From Veillonella_A intestinalis (GTDB lineage Bacteria; Bacillota; Negativicutes; Veillonellales; Veillonellaceae), in NCBI RefSeq assembly GCF_943192895.1, contig NZ_CALPCB010000004.1, positions 62,001 through 126,000 of the forward strand: a DNA stretch of 64,000 bases. The letters run 5' to 3'. This document shows positions 32,144 through 39,876 of the stretch, in pieces; position 1 is the stretch's first letter, and each line of letters starts with the position of its first letter. Both the position numbers and the translations under genes were made by a program. Below the pieces are notes generated by a model, which had not been told where the DNA came from, ran no database searches, and saw only the letters and a program-made list of their open reading frames with translations.

Positions 32144-33472
32144 ATGAATGATTTATTACAGCGATTAGCTAGCTATAATGAAACACAAGGCTCTAAAGAA
32201 GCTATTGTTATAGATTCAACTGTTTATACATATAGTGATTTATGGCAAGCTGTTTTGATGGATACTACTGAGTCTAAAGAGATACCGCTAACTACTAAAA
32301 AAGCGGGTGCTGTTGAAAAGGGGTTAGCTAGAACAATTCAAAGTAATGATGTATGGTTACAGTTAACGCAATGGTTACAAGGTCTACTCAAGGGGTATAA
32401 ACCTATTTTATGTCATCCTGATTTAGAGGCAGCTAGAATAGCTTTATTGGAAAAAACGTATTTACAAGGCCAAACAATTCCAAGTGGAGCTGACTTTGGG
32501 GTTTTGTCTTCTGGCACAACGGGATTGCCTAAAGTATTATGGCGCTCTTTAAGCAGTTGGCTAGATTTTTTTGAGGGGCAAAATAAAATTTTTAAAGTTG
32601 ATAATAAAACTGTGTTATTTTGCCAAGGTAGTTTGAGTTTTACTGGCAACTTAAATAGTTTACTCAGTGTGCTCTATGAAGGTGGTACAATTATTACCTC
32701 AGCTCATATGTCACCGCGGACTTGGGTACAGTTATGTGAGCAATGGAAAGTGACACATTGGTATTTATTACCCACAAAGCTTCGTTTGATTGTCACTATG
32801 TTACAGAATGCGTTGCCAACCTTGCAACTAATTTTTACTGGGTCTCAAACATTAGATCATAAATTATTAAACCAATTACAACAGAAACAACCTCATACGG
32901 CGTTTATTTTATATTATGGAGCTAGTGAGCTAAATTATATTACGTATTGTACAGCTGAGGAATGGTTGGCAGAACCAAATACAGTGGGCTATCCATTTCC
33001 AGGAGTTACGGTTACTCTTGATGAAACGGGGTTAATATATGTGGATACACCATATGGTATTGAAGCTATTAAATTGCCGTATTCAGTAGGTGATGAAGGA
33101 GCTTGGAGTGAATCGGGACGCCTTTTATTTAAGGGGCGCCGCAGTGCGATGATAAATAGAGGGGGCTATAAATTATCTATTCCTTATGTGGAGGGAAAAT
33201 TACTAGATATAGAGGGCATTATGGATGGTGCCGTTATTGGTGTGCCTGATGAGTTACGTGGTGAACAGCCGATTGCTTTTTTAGTTCACAATAAAACAAG
33301 AGCGATACAAGATATAGTAGCTGACATTGCTATGCATTTTACGTCTAAGGAACGGCCGAAGGCGATTATTTGGCTTGAACACTTGCCATTGACGGCTTGT
33401 TCTAAGGTAGATACTAAACAATTACGAAGCATATATGAGACTTCTGCAGGCAAGCATGATAATAATATATAG
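32144..33472 (+). CDS. AMP-forming acyl-CoA synthetase (YhfT-like)
   Basis: Member of the ANL superfamily that activates a carboxylic acid to acyl-AMP and then acyl-CoA. The phosphate loop is SSGTTGLPK (about residues 122-130), followed by YYGASELNYIT, GDEGAWSESGRLLFKGRR and the C-terminal PLTACSKVDTKQLR with the expected Lys. At 442 residues it is about 80-100 shorter than typical acyl-CoA ligases, mostly at the N-terminus. AAGGTG lies before the ATG at 32144; a TTG two codons earlier is less likely. Last gene of the BirA-boxed operon. The acid used is unknown; pimelate or a fatty acid are candidates. Its stop codon lies inside the first NrdR-like box of the next gene. Confidence 0.82.
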   Translation: MNDLLQRLASYNETQGSKEAIVIDSTVYTYSDLWQAVLMDTTESKEIPLTTKKAGAVEKGLARTIQSNDVWLQLTQWLQGLLKGYKPILCHPDLEAARIALLEKTYLQGQTIPSGADFGVLSSGTTGLPKVLWRSLSSWLDFFEGQNKIFKVDNKTVLFCQGSLSFTGNLNSLLSVLYEGGTIITSAHMSPRTWVQLCEQWKVTHWYLLPTKLRLIVTMLQNALPTLQLIFTGSQTLDHKLLNQLQQKQPHTAFILYYGASELNYITYCTAEEWLAEPNTVGYPFPGVTVTLDETGLIYVDTPYGIEAIKLPYSVGDEGAWSESGRLLFKGRRSAMINRGGYKLSIPYVEGKLLDIEGIMDGAVIGVPDELRGEQPIAFLVHNKTRAIQDIVADIAMHFTSKERPKAIIWLEHLPLTACSKVDTKQLRSIYETSAGKHDNNI

Positions 33473-33510
33473 TATTATTTGTTGAAATAAACTACAAGAT
33501 ATTGTATAAT
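33460..33510 (+). promoter_or_regulatory. Promoter of nrdDG with tandem NrdR-like boxes
   Basis: TTGAAA (33482-33487), a 17-base spacer and TATAAT (33505-33510) form a near-consensus promoter. Two 16-base elements fit the NrdR box (acaCwAtATaTwGtgt): 33460-33475, with 9 of 10 core positions, and 33492-33507, also 9 of 10. They lie 32 bases apart start to start, the spacing known for paired NrdR boxes (about three helical turns). The following gene is a ribonucleotide reductase, so NrdR repression is strongly suggested. Confidence 0.7.
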
Positions 33511-33522
33511 AAGCAGGAACCG

Positions 33523-33555
33523 AACAACTGGTAGCCGTTTACGGTACCAGTTGTT
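33523..33555 (+). other. Hairpin at the 5' end of the nrdD leader
   Basis: AACAACTGGTA and TACCAGTTGTT pair perfectly (11 bp) around an 11-base loop, just downstream of the predicted start of transcription (about 33517) and 118 bases before nrdD. There is no long T-run. It could stabilise the messenger or be a weak terminator for the operon upstream. Confidence 0.5.
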
Positions 33556-33672
33556 TATATGTATAGGCAAATGCTTCATATAGGAAATTGATGGCCAGAG
33601 GGTCATAAAAACAATTCGTTTATGTTTATTTTTATATACTATATTTTGTAGCAACCATAGGGAGGCCTTGTC

Positions 33673-35823
33673 GTGTTAGAGGTAATTAAGCGGGATGGAC
33701 AAAAAGTTTCATTCGATAAGTCGAAAATTGTAATTGCCATAGAAAAAGCCATGAATAGTAGTACTGGTTTGTATGAAGCGGGTTTAGCGAATCGCATTGC
33801 TAATGAAATTGAAGAATATGCTCATAAGATTGGGAAAACCTTGACTATTTATGCCATTGAAGATCAAGTGTATTACAAACTATTAGAATATAATAATCCA
33901 GCCACTGCACGAGCCTATGAAAACTACAAGGCTGTTCAAAGCTTTAAGCGTAAAGAAAATACGACGGATAAAGATGTATTTGGTTTGCTAGATCGTAGTA
34001 ATGTTGCCTTGTTAGATGAGAACTCCAATAAAGATGCAGCGATTGTGTCTACACAGCGTGATTTAATTGCTGGGGAAGTGAGTAAGGATATTGCTCGGCG
34101 TAAATTAATTCCAGCTGATATTGTACAGGCTCATGATAGTGGGGCCATCCATTTTCATGACATGGATTATATTATTCAGCCTATGTTTAACTGTTGCTTA
34201 ATTAATTTAAATGATATGTTAACTAATGGTACTGTTATTAATGGTAAGAAAATTGATACTCCTAAATCTTTCCAAGTAGCATGTACAGTGACAACTCAAA
34301 TTATTGCACAAGTAGCTTCTGGGCAATATGGTGGTCAAAGCATTAATGGCATTGATCGTATTTTAGCGCCTTTTGTGCGTAAGTCATATGATAAGATTTT
34401 AGCGAATGTCTTAGAAGAGCAAGTTGAAATCTATGGTATGAAACCAAATATGGAAAAAGCGGAAGAAATTGCATGGAAACGAACTCGTAAAGAAGTTAAA
34501 GATGGTATTCAAACGATTCAGTACCAAATTAATACGCTTATGACAACAAACGGGCAGGCACCTTTTGTTACTTTATTTATGCATTTTGACCCTAATAGTG
34601 AATATGCCAAAGAAGCAGCGCTTATTGATGAAGAGATTTTAAAACAGCGCATTATGGGCGTTAAAAACGAAGCCAATGTATATATTACGCCAGCATTTCC
34701 TAAATTAATCTATGTGTTGGATGAGCATAATGTACATCCTGATTCACCATATTATTATTTAACTGAATTAGCGGCTCAATGTACAGCTAAACGGATGTAT
34801 CCAGATTATATTTCTGCTAAGAAAATGAAAGAAATTTATGAAGGCAATGTATTTAGTCCTATGGGTTGTCGTGCCTTTTTATCACCATGGAAAAATGAAG
34901 CTGGTGAATATGTATTTGATGGCCGCTTTAATATGGGCGTAGTGAGTTTAAATTTACCTCAAATTGGTATTTTAGCGCGCCATAGTGAAGAGCGTTTCTT
35001 TGAAATTTTAGATAAACGCCTTGACTTAGTAGAGAAAGCCTTGTTATTACGCTATGAATTGTTAAAGAATGTAACCAGTGATGTGTCTCCAATTCATTGG
35101 CAACATGGAGCTATTGCACGCCTTAAGAAAGGTGAGTCCATTAGTCAGTTCTTAACTGGTGGTTATGCTACTATTTCCATGGGCTATATTGGTATGTATG
35201 AAGCAACGAAGTTAATTACTGGTGAGTCCAATACGGGTGAAAAAGGGCGTGTATTTGCCATGAAAGTAATGGATCGTTTAAATGAAGCCATTGAAACTTG
35301 GAAACAGCGCCATAATATGGGCTTTGCTTTATATGGTACCCCAGCTGAAAGCTTGACGAATCGTTTCAGCTCTTTAGACCGAGCACGGTTTGGTGAAATT
35401 GAAGACATTACGGACAAGGGCTATTATACGAACAGCTATCATGTAAATGTACGGGAAGAAATCAATGTATTTGATAAATTCTCCTTTGAGTCAGAATTCC
35501 AGAAAAAGTCAACTGGTGGTTGTATTTCCTATGCTGAAATTCCTAATATGACAAATAATATTCCAGCTGTATTAACTATGATGCAGTATATTTATGATAA
35601 TATTTCGTATGCAGAATTTAATACGAAATCTGATTATTGTCATGTTTGTGGCTTTGATGGAGAAATCAAAGTAAATGACCATAATGATTGGGAATGCCCA
35701 CGTTGCCATAATACAGATCGTGATAAATTAACTGTTATTCGTCGGACTTGTGGTTATTTAGGCGAAAATTTCTGGAATGAAGGGCGCACAAAAGAAATTA
35801 AAGATCGGGTTATGCATATCTAA
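33673..35823 (+). CDS. nrdD: Anaerobic (class III) ribonucleoside-triphosphate reductase
   Basis: It makes deoxyribonucleotides without oxygen, using a glycyl radical. The 716-residue protein has an N-terminal ATP-cone (LEVIKRDGQKVSFDKSKI, residues 1-95). The catalytic barrel follows (HDSGAIHFHDMDYII and FNCCLINLNDML). Near the C-terminus is a zinc site of two CxxC pairs (CHVCGFDG, CPRCHNTD), and last the radical loop RRTCGYLGENFW with the Gly at about 694. GGGAGG lies 7 bases before the GTG start. The activase nrdG follows. The promoter carries tandem NrdR-like boxes. Full length, with no lesion. Confidence 0.96.
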   Translation: MLEVIKRDGQKVSFDKSKIVIAIEKAMNSSTGLYEAGLANRIANEIEEYAHKIGKTLTIYAIEDQVYYKLLEYNNPATARAYENYKAVQSFKRKENTTDKDVFGLLDRSNVALLDENSNKDAAIVSTQRDLIAGEVSKDIARRKLIPADIVQAHDSGAIHFHDMDYIIQPMFNCCLINLNDMLTNGTVINGKKIDTPKSFQVACTVTTQIIAQVASGQYGGQSINGIDRILAPFVRKSYDKILANVLEEQVEIYGMKPNMEKAEEIAWKRTRKEVKDGIQTIQYQINTLMTTNGQAPFVTLFMHFDPNSEYAKEAALIDEEILKQRIMGVKNEANVYITPAFPKLIYVLDEHNVHPDSPYYYLTELAAQCTAKRMYPDYISAKKMKEIYEGNVFSPMGCRAFLSPWKNEAGEYVFDGRFNMGVVSLNLPQIGILARHSEERFFEILDKRLDLVEKALLLRYELLKNVTSDVSPIHWQHGAIARLKKGESISQFLTGGYATISMGYIGMYEATKLITGESNTGEKGRVFAMKVMDRLNEAIETWKQRHNMGFALYGTPAESLTNRFSSLDRARFGEIEDITDKGYYTNSYHVNVREEINVFDKFSFESEFQKKSTGGCISYAEIPNMTNNIPAVLTMMQYIYDNISYAEFNTKSDYCHVCGFDGEIKVNDHNDWECPRCHNTDRDKLTVIRRTCGYLGENFWNEGRTKEIKDRVMHI

Positions 35824-35886
35824 GTGTATCAATGCTTATTTAGCGTTTAGGTATAGCTTAGCATTTACTTAAAAATTGTATTAAAT

Positions 35887-35916
35887 ACAGGTCATGTCGC
35901 TGGCATGACCTGTTCG
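35887..35916 (+). terminator. Hairpin between nrdD and nrdG
   Basis: ACAGGTCATG (35887-35896) and CATGACCTGT (35904-35913) form a perfect 10-bp stem with a 7-base loop, followed by TCGTTT. The weak T-run suggests partial termination or a processing site within the nrdDG unit. Confidence 0.55.
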
Positions 35917-35989
35917 TTTCAGTAAATAATTTATACGGATAATGGCACGCATATAATAATGAGGTAACAGTAGAGGAGGCGAACCAGTA

Positions 35990-36487
35990 ATGAATTATGG
36001 ACAAATTCGAAAATACGATATTGCCAATGGCAATGGGATTCGCACGTCTATTTTTGTTACAGGCTGCACGCATAAGTGCTTTAATTGTTTTAATGAAGAA
36101 TATCAAAATCCAAAGGCTGGTTCTGTTTGGACCGATAAGGAAACTGAAGAGGTTATACGTTATGTAAGTGACCCTAATGTGGCAGGCTTAACTTTATTGG
36201 GAGGCGAACCATTTCAAAATGTAGATGGCTTATTGCCTGTAGTGACTAAAGTGCGTCAAATTGTACCGCATAAGGATATATGGGCTTATTCCGGTTATAC
36301 ATGGGATGAGATTGTAGAATGTCCTAATAAGCGGGCGTTGTTGGCACAATGTGATGTGTTGGTAGATGGAAAATTTGTTGATGCATTGCGAGATCCTAGT
36401 TTACGTTTTCGAGGCTCGAAGAATCAACGCATTATTGATATTAAAGAAAGTTTAGCTACCGGCGAGGTAGTGCTTGCTATGGTTTGA
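35990..36487 (+). CDS. nrdG: Anaerobic ribonucleotide reductase activating protein (radical SAM)
   Basis: NrdG installs the glycyl radical in NrdD. The 165-residue protein has the radical SAM CxxxCxxC motif at Cys26, Cys30, Cys33 (TGCTHKCFNCFNEEYQNP), the activase opening IRKYDIANGNGIRTSIFV, and LTLLGGEPFQNV. GGAGG precedes the ATG at 35990. It follows nrdD after a 166-base gap with a hairpin, so its level may be set below that of nrdD. A strong shared terminator lies downstream. Confidence 0.95.
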   Translation: MNYGQIRKYDIANGNGIRTSIFVTGCTHKCFNCFNEEYQNPKAGSVWTDKETEEVIRYVSDPNVAGLTLLGGEPFQNVDGLLPVVTKVRQIVPHKDIWAYSGYTWDEIVECPNKRALLAQCDVLVDGKFVDALRDPSLRFRGSKNQRIIDIKESLATGEVVLAMV

Positions 36488-36517
36488 GAAATTTAATAGA
36501 TTTTGTTTTATACTAAA

Positions 36518-36553
36518 AAAGAGCTAGCAACAAATATTGTTGCTAGCTCTTTG
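36518..36553. terminator. Bidirectional terminator between nrdG and the carbonic anhydrase-like gene
   Basis: A perfect 16-bp stem, AAAGAGCTAGCAACAA with TTGTTGCTAGCTCTTT, around ATA. A-runs and T-runs on both sides allow it to act for the two convergent genes. Confidence 0.85.
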
Positions 36554-36567
36554 TCGTAGTAGAACTA

Positions 36568-37116
36568 TTAGACTATTTTAGCCCCTTCTTTATACATTTC
36601 ACCGCCTGCATTTGGCAATAAACCGTATTTTTCAGTCCAAAGATTTTTGTACTTTAAGGCCTGATTATGAATGCGATCAATTTGAGATTCGTCAGTACGA
36701 ATTACTTTGGCAGGGCAACCTACCACTAAAGAGTAAGGCGGAATCGTTGTATTTTCTAATACAACAGCACCGGCTGCAATGATTGAGCCAGTACCGATAT
36801 GGCAGCCACTTAAAACAATGGCACCCATGCCAACTAGTACATTATCTTCTAAGGTAGAAGCGTGAACGATAGCACCGTGACCAATGGTTACATAATCGCC
36901 GAGAATACATGCTTTATCGTCGTCAACATGAAGGACTGAATTATCTTGTACATTGGTATAACGACCTACGACAATTTTATTTACGTCGCCACGAGCCGCC
37001 ACATTCTGCCAAAGGGAGGCAAATTCTTTAAGCTCCACATCACCAGCAATTTCAGCACCTGGCATAAGACAGCTTTTTGGATCAAGTTTAGGGTATTTTC
37101 CGTTAAATGGTAACAT
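36568..37116 (-). CDS. Gamma-class carbonic anhydrase-like left-handed beta-helix protein
   Basis: The 182-residue product is built of hexapeptide repeats, as seen in VVGRYTNVQDNSVLHVDDD, VTIGHGAIVHASTLEDNVLV and GMGAIVLSGCHIGTGSIIAA. The metal-binding histidines lie in HVDD, GHGAIVH and their neighbours, as in YrdA/CaiE/gamma-carbonic anhydrase proteins. These are trimeric and bind Zn or Fe; only some hydrate CO2. I chose the ATG at 37116, 9 bases after AGGAG; a GTG at 37125 overlaps that site. It is cytoplasmic and stands alone. Exact activity cannot be told from sequence. Confidence 0.85.
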   Translation of the reverse strand: MLPFNGKYPKLDPKSCLMPGAEIAGDVELKEFASLWQNVAARGDVNKIVVGRYTNVQDNSVLHVDDDKACILGDYVTIGHGAIVHASTLEDNVLVGMGAIVLSGCHIGTGSIIAAGAVVLENTTIPPYSLVVGCPAKVIRTDESQIDRIHNQALKYKNLWTEKYGLLPNAGGEMYKEGAKIV

Positions 37117-37303
37117 AATGATCACTCCTAATTAAGTAAATTTATTATATTAAAAGTATAAATACTTAATTTTTAGTATACATCAGATTGTTATATTTGA
37201 CAAAGAGAGGCAATACTAGGATTGCCTCTGTGTATGGTTCTATGCATTTGATTTAATGGTTATAAGTAAGGTCATAAATCAGCTAGCATAGGGGACTAAG
37301 GTA

Positions 37304-38245
37304 TTATAAAAAGCGTTGAGCCCCTTTAATAGCTTCTTTAGCTTCGGCAATAACAGATTCTACAATAGCGCTAGCTGGTTCTACTTTAGTTAATCGATTC
37401 AAACTTTGACCACATTGTACCGCACCATTTACGATGTCCCCTTCAACGGCTGCTTTACGATTAGTACCTACAGACATAGCTGTTAATGTTTCTTTATCAG
37501 TGCAGCTAAATTCAGCAGCTAAGTATTTTTCTGTGAATTCGTTTTTTAAGGAACGAACACCACCATGACCGCTAGTTAAACCAGTTACTGCAGAATCAGT
37601 GTCAGTTGCTTTAATAATAGCGTCTTTACAATTTTGATGCATTTGGCATTCTTCAGCTAGGATAAAACGAGAGCCCATTTGTACGCCTTCAGCCCCCATT
37701 GTTAATGCTGCTGCTAAGGCACGGCCATCGGCAATACCACCAGCAATAATCACAGGAATATCAATTTCTGGAAGTACGTTTTCCATTAACGCCATCGTTG
37801 TTTGCGTACCAATATGACCACCCGCTTCTTGGCCTTCTACGATAAGAGCATCAGCACCTGCAGCGGCAACGCGTTTAGCTAGTTTAACATTTGGTACAAC
37901 AGGAATTACTTTAATTCCTACAGCATGCATAGGTTCGATGAATGGTACTGGATTACCAGCGCCTAATGTTACAAAGGCAGGTTTTTCTTCTTTAATAACT
38001 TCTACAAGCTCGTCAATATTTTTTGCCATAAGCATTAAATTAACACCAAAAGGCTTAGTAGTTAATGCTTTGGCAGCTCGGATTTCTTGACGCACCCATT
38101 CTGCATCGCGACCACCAGTAGCAATTACACCAGTAGCACCAGCATTAGCTACGGCAGCAGCTAATTTATGTTCTGAGGTCCAAGCCATAGCACCTTGGAT
38201 AATCGGATATTCAATACCGAGGAGTTCTGTAAATTTTGTTTTCAT
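37304..38245 (-). CDS. FabK/nitronate monooxygenase-family FMN oxidoreductase
   Basis: The 313-residue protein has the TIM-barrel pattern of the 2-nitropropane dioxygenase/FabK family: LLGIEYPIIQGAMAWTSEHK, GVNLMLMAKN, VIVEGQEAGGHIG-like (IVEGQEAGGHIGTQT), PVIIAGGIADGRALAAALTM and GVQMGSRFILAEEC. These bind FMN. It is a paralogue of the FabK inside the lipid operon (46503) and could be a second enoyl-ACP reductase or a nitronate-detoxifying enzyme. GGAGG precedes the ATG. A 12-bp inverted repeat lies 50 bases upstream. No partner genes are beside it. Confidence 0.82.
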   Translation of the reverse strand: MKTKFTELLGIEYPIIQGAMAWTSEHKLAAAVANAGATGVIATGGRDAEWVRQEIRAAKALTTKPFGVNLMLMAKNIDELVEVIKEEKPAFVTLGAGNPVPFIEPMHAVGIKVIPVVPNVKLAKRVAAAGADALIVEGQEAGGHIGTQTTMALMENVLPEIDIPVIIAGGIADGRALAAALTMGAEGVQMGSRFILAEECQMHQNCKDAIIKATDTDSAVTGLTSGHGGVRSLKNEFTEKYLAAEFSCTDKETLTAMSVGTNRKAAVEGDIVNGAVQCGQSLNRLTKVEPASAIVESVIAEAKEAIKGAQRFL

Positions 38246-38296
38246 GTAATACCTCCTATAAAACTATTATTATGTAATGTTATGAAATCAGAATTA

Positions 38297-38331
38297 AAAA
38301 GAAGTAATTGAAAATGAATATTACTTCTTTT
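38297..38331. repeat. 12-bp inverted repeat upstream of the FabK-like gene
   Basis: AAAAGAAGTAAT and ATTACTTCTTTT are perfect inverse complements with an 11-base loop. T-runs follow on both strands, so it may be a weak terminator or an operator. In the gap 38246-38562 I otherwise see only the rubredoxin promoter. Confidence 0.5.
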
Positions 38332-38485
38332 ACTAATTATAAAGGTATTTGCAAAAAAAATATAGGGGAAGTTTGAAAAACGCCTTACTAATTTATAAAA
38401 TTTAATTTTGTAAAATGTATTAAAAGCCTTGTAGAATCTAATAAATTAGAGGGTTCATAAAATTTTGAAAAAGATAAAAAAAATA

Positions 38486-38514
38486 TTGAACATAATCGAT
38501 ATTTATGATACACT
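38486..38514 (+). promoter_or_regulatory. Candidate promoter of the rubredoxin gene
   Basis: TTGAAC (38486-38491), a 17-base spacer and TACACT (38509-38514), about 50 bases before the rubredoxin start. The -10 is only 4 of 6. Confidence 0.45.
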
Positions 38515-38562
38515 ATGACTGTAGATACAGTGTCTATTTTATAATGAAAGGAGGCGCAAGTG

Positions 38563-38697
38563 ATGGAAAAATACGTATGTGTAGTATGCGGTTGGATCTA
38601 TGACGAAGCTGTAGAAGGTGTTAAATTCGCTGATCAACCAGATGATTATGTTTGCCCAATTTGTGGCGTAGGTAAAGATCAATTCGAAAAAATGTAA
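38563..38697 (+). CDS. Rubredoxin (short form)
   Basis: A 44-residue protein starting MEKYVCVVCGWIYDEAVEG and ending DDYVCPICGVGKDQFEKM. It has the four iron ligands in two CxxC pairs (Cys6, Cys9, Cys31, Cys34), the defining motif of rubredoxin, a one-iron electron carrier. It is about eight residues shorter than the common 52-54-residue form, with the loop between the pairs reduced. AAAGGAGG ends about 9 bases before the ATG. A likely partner is the superoxide reductase at 18938. The gene is a single unit with its own terminator. Confidence 0.93.
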   Translation: MEKYVCVVCGWIYDEAVEGVKFADQPDDYVCPICGVGKDQFEKM

Positions 38698-38730
38698 TTG
38701 ATTGTAATCTAAATCATGAACTAAAAATAT

Positions 38731-38757
38731 AGAAGCCTCCTGTAAAGGGGGCTTTTC
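38731..38757 (+). terminator. Terminator after rubredoxin
   Basis: AAGCCTCC pairs with GGGGGCTT (one G-T wobble) around a 7-base loop and runs into TTTTCT. Confidence 0.8.
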
Positions 38758-38831
38758 TCATCATATGGCTATATGGAATCGCCAGGTAGTCTTATGAATT
38801 AATAAATTTGTTTGAGCCAATTCAAAGAGTT

Positions 38832-38855
38832 GTTGATTTTTCTAAGAAAATCAAC
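38832..38855. repeat. 9-bp inverted repeat before the yceD-rpmF promoter
   Basis: GTTGATTTT and AAAATCAAC are perfect inverse complements with a 6-base loop, 20 bases before the -35. No T-run follows. It may be an operator or an upstream terminator remnant. Confidence 0.4.
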
Positions 38856-38875
38856 TAAGAATTGTAGAGAACAGT

Positions 38876-38904
38876 TTGACAAAGATAGGTTAGATAGCTA
38901 TAAT
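38876..38904 (+). promoter_or_regulatory. Consensus promoter of yceD-rpmF
   Basis: A perfect TTGACA (38876-38881), a 17-base spacer and a perfect TATAAT (38899-38904). This is the strongest promoter in the window and suits a ribosomal protein operon. Confidence 0.9.
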
Positions 38905-38924
38905 ATTATAGTCGAGGTAAAATT

Positions 38925-39443
38925 ATGAAACTGCAAGTAGAGCAAGCAAAAGAACACATAGGAAAGTCTTTTCCTTTTCAATTTACTGAACCAGCTACTC
39001 AGTTAGGGGATGTAACTGCTTTTCCTTGGAGCCGTCATGATATAACCATTAGTGGTGATTTTCGTTACGATGGACAGAATTTCATCGTAGAAGGAACCGT
39101 AACAACCAATGGTGATTATGAGTGCACTCGTTGTTTATGCGAGGTTGCTTATTCACAAACAACGCCATTTAATGAAACCTTTGGGGTCCTCAAGGAATGG
39201 GACGATGTTGAGGCGTCAGAGGTTGTTCCTTTTGATGGTGAGACCATTGATTTAACGGATCTCATTCGGGATACATTAATCATCAATGAGCCATCTCAAG
39301 TGTTATGTCAGGATGATTGCAAAGGATTGTGCGTTCATTGCGGAGCAAATAAAAATGTTTCACCTTGTTCTTGTGAATCCTTTGTAGTGGATCCTCGATT
39401 GGCGGTGCTTCGTACACTGCTCGATGAAAAAGATGATGATTAA
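38925..39443 (+). CDS. YceD-family (DUF177) protein
   Basis: The 172-residue protein belongs to the DUF177/YceD family, proposed to act in 23S rRNA maturation or L32 metabolism and nearly always encoded before rpmF, as here. It shows GTVTTNGDYECTRCLCEVAY in the middle and a Cys-rich C-terminal part (CQDDCKGLCVHCGANK, then PCSCESF) that suggests a metal site. The ATG lies only about 14 bases after the expected start of transcription, with GAGGTAA as ribosome site. rpmF follows 38 bases later. Confidence 0.9.
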   Translation: MKLQVEQAKEHIGKSFPFQFTEPATQLGDVTAFPWSRHDITISGDFRYDGQNFIVEGTVTTNGDYECTRCLCEVAYSQTTPFNETFGVLKEWDDVEASEVVPFDGETIDLTDLIRDTLIINEPSQVLCQDDCKGLCVHCGANKNVSPCSCESFVVDPRLAVLRTLLDEKDDD

Positions 39444-39481
39444 TTAGAAGTCCCAGTGATTATGTTAAGGAGGTGCAGATA

Positions 39482-39664
39482 ATGGCAGTACCAAAGCGTA
39501 GATTGTCCAAATGTCGTCGCGACCGTCGTCGTGCGAACTGGAAATTAACTGTTCCAGGTTTTGTAGCTTGTCCGCAATGCCACGAACCTATGATGCCTCA
39601 TCGGGTTTGCCCTACATGCGGTCATTATAAAGGAACTCAGGTTGTAAATAAGATCGCTGAATAA
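39482..39664 (+). CDS. rpmF: Ribosomal protein L32
   Basis: A 60-residue basic protein: MAVPKRRLSKCRRDRRRANW, then VPGFVACPQCHEPMMPHRVC with a zinc-ribbon of two CxxC pairs (CPQC, CPTC). These are the marks of the zinc-binding form of bacterial L32 of the large ribosomal subunit. AAGGAGG lies 8 bases before the ATG at 39482; the in-frame GTG at 39473 overlaps that site. It is co-transcribed with yceD and ends at a strong terminator. In many Firmicutes plsX/fab genes follow directly; here they lie 4 kb further on. Confidence 0.96.
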   Translation: MAVPKRRLSKCRRDRRRANWKLTVPGFVACPQCHEPMMPHRVCPTCGHYKGTQVVNKIAE

Positions 39665-39695
39665 GACCTGCTGAGCTAATGAATAGCTCTACTAT

Positions 39696-39733
39696 AAAAG
39701 CGTGGATATCCAATGGATATCCACGCTTTTGTC
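39696..39733. terminator. Terminator after rpmF
   Basis: AAAAGCGTGGATATCC pairs perfectly (16 bp) with GGATATCCACGCTTTT around AAT. A short T-run is built into the stem. Confidence 0.85.
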
Positions 39734-39769
39734 GTTTAATATAGGCTTGTTATTGCTGTTAAATGTAGA

Positions 39770-39798
39770 TAGACGGTATTACTGGTTTGTGTTATAGT
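39770..39798 (+). promoter_or_regulatory. Promoter of the acyl-CoA dehydrogenase gene
   Basis: TAGACG (39770-39775), a 17-base spacer and TATAGT (39793-39798), about 80 bases before the gene. Confidence 0.55.
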
Positions 39799-39876
39799 AG
39801 CGGTAACAAGAAGTTTTACATGTATTCCATATCTTTTAGCTAATAGGTATATAATCCTTAAAGGGAGGTTTATCTC

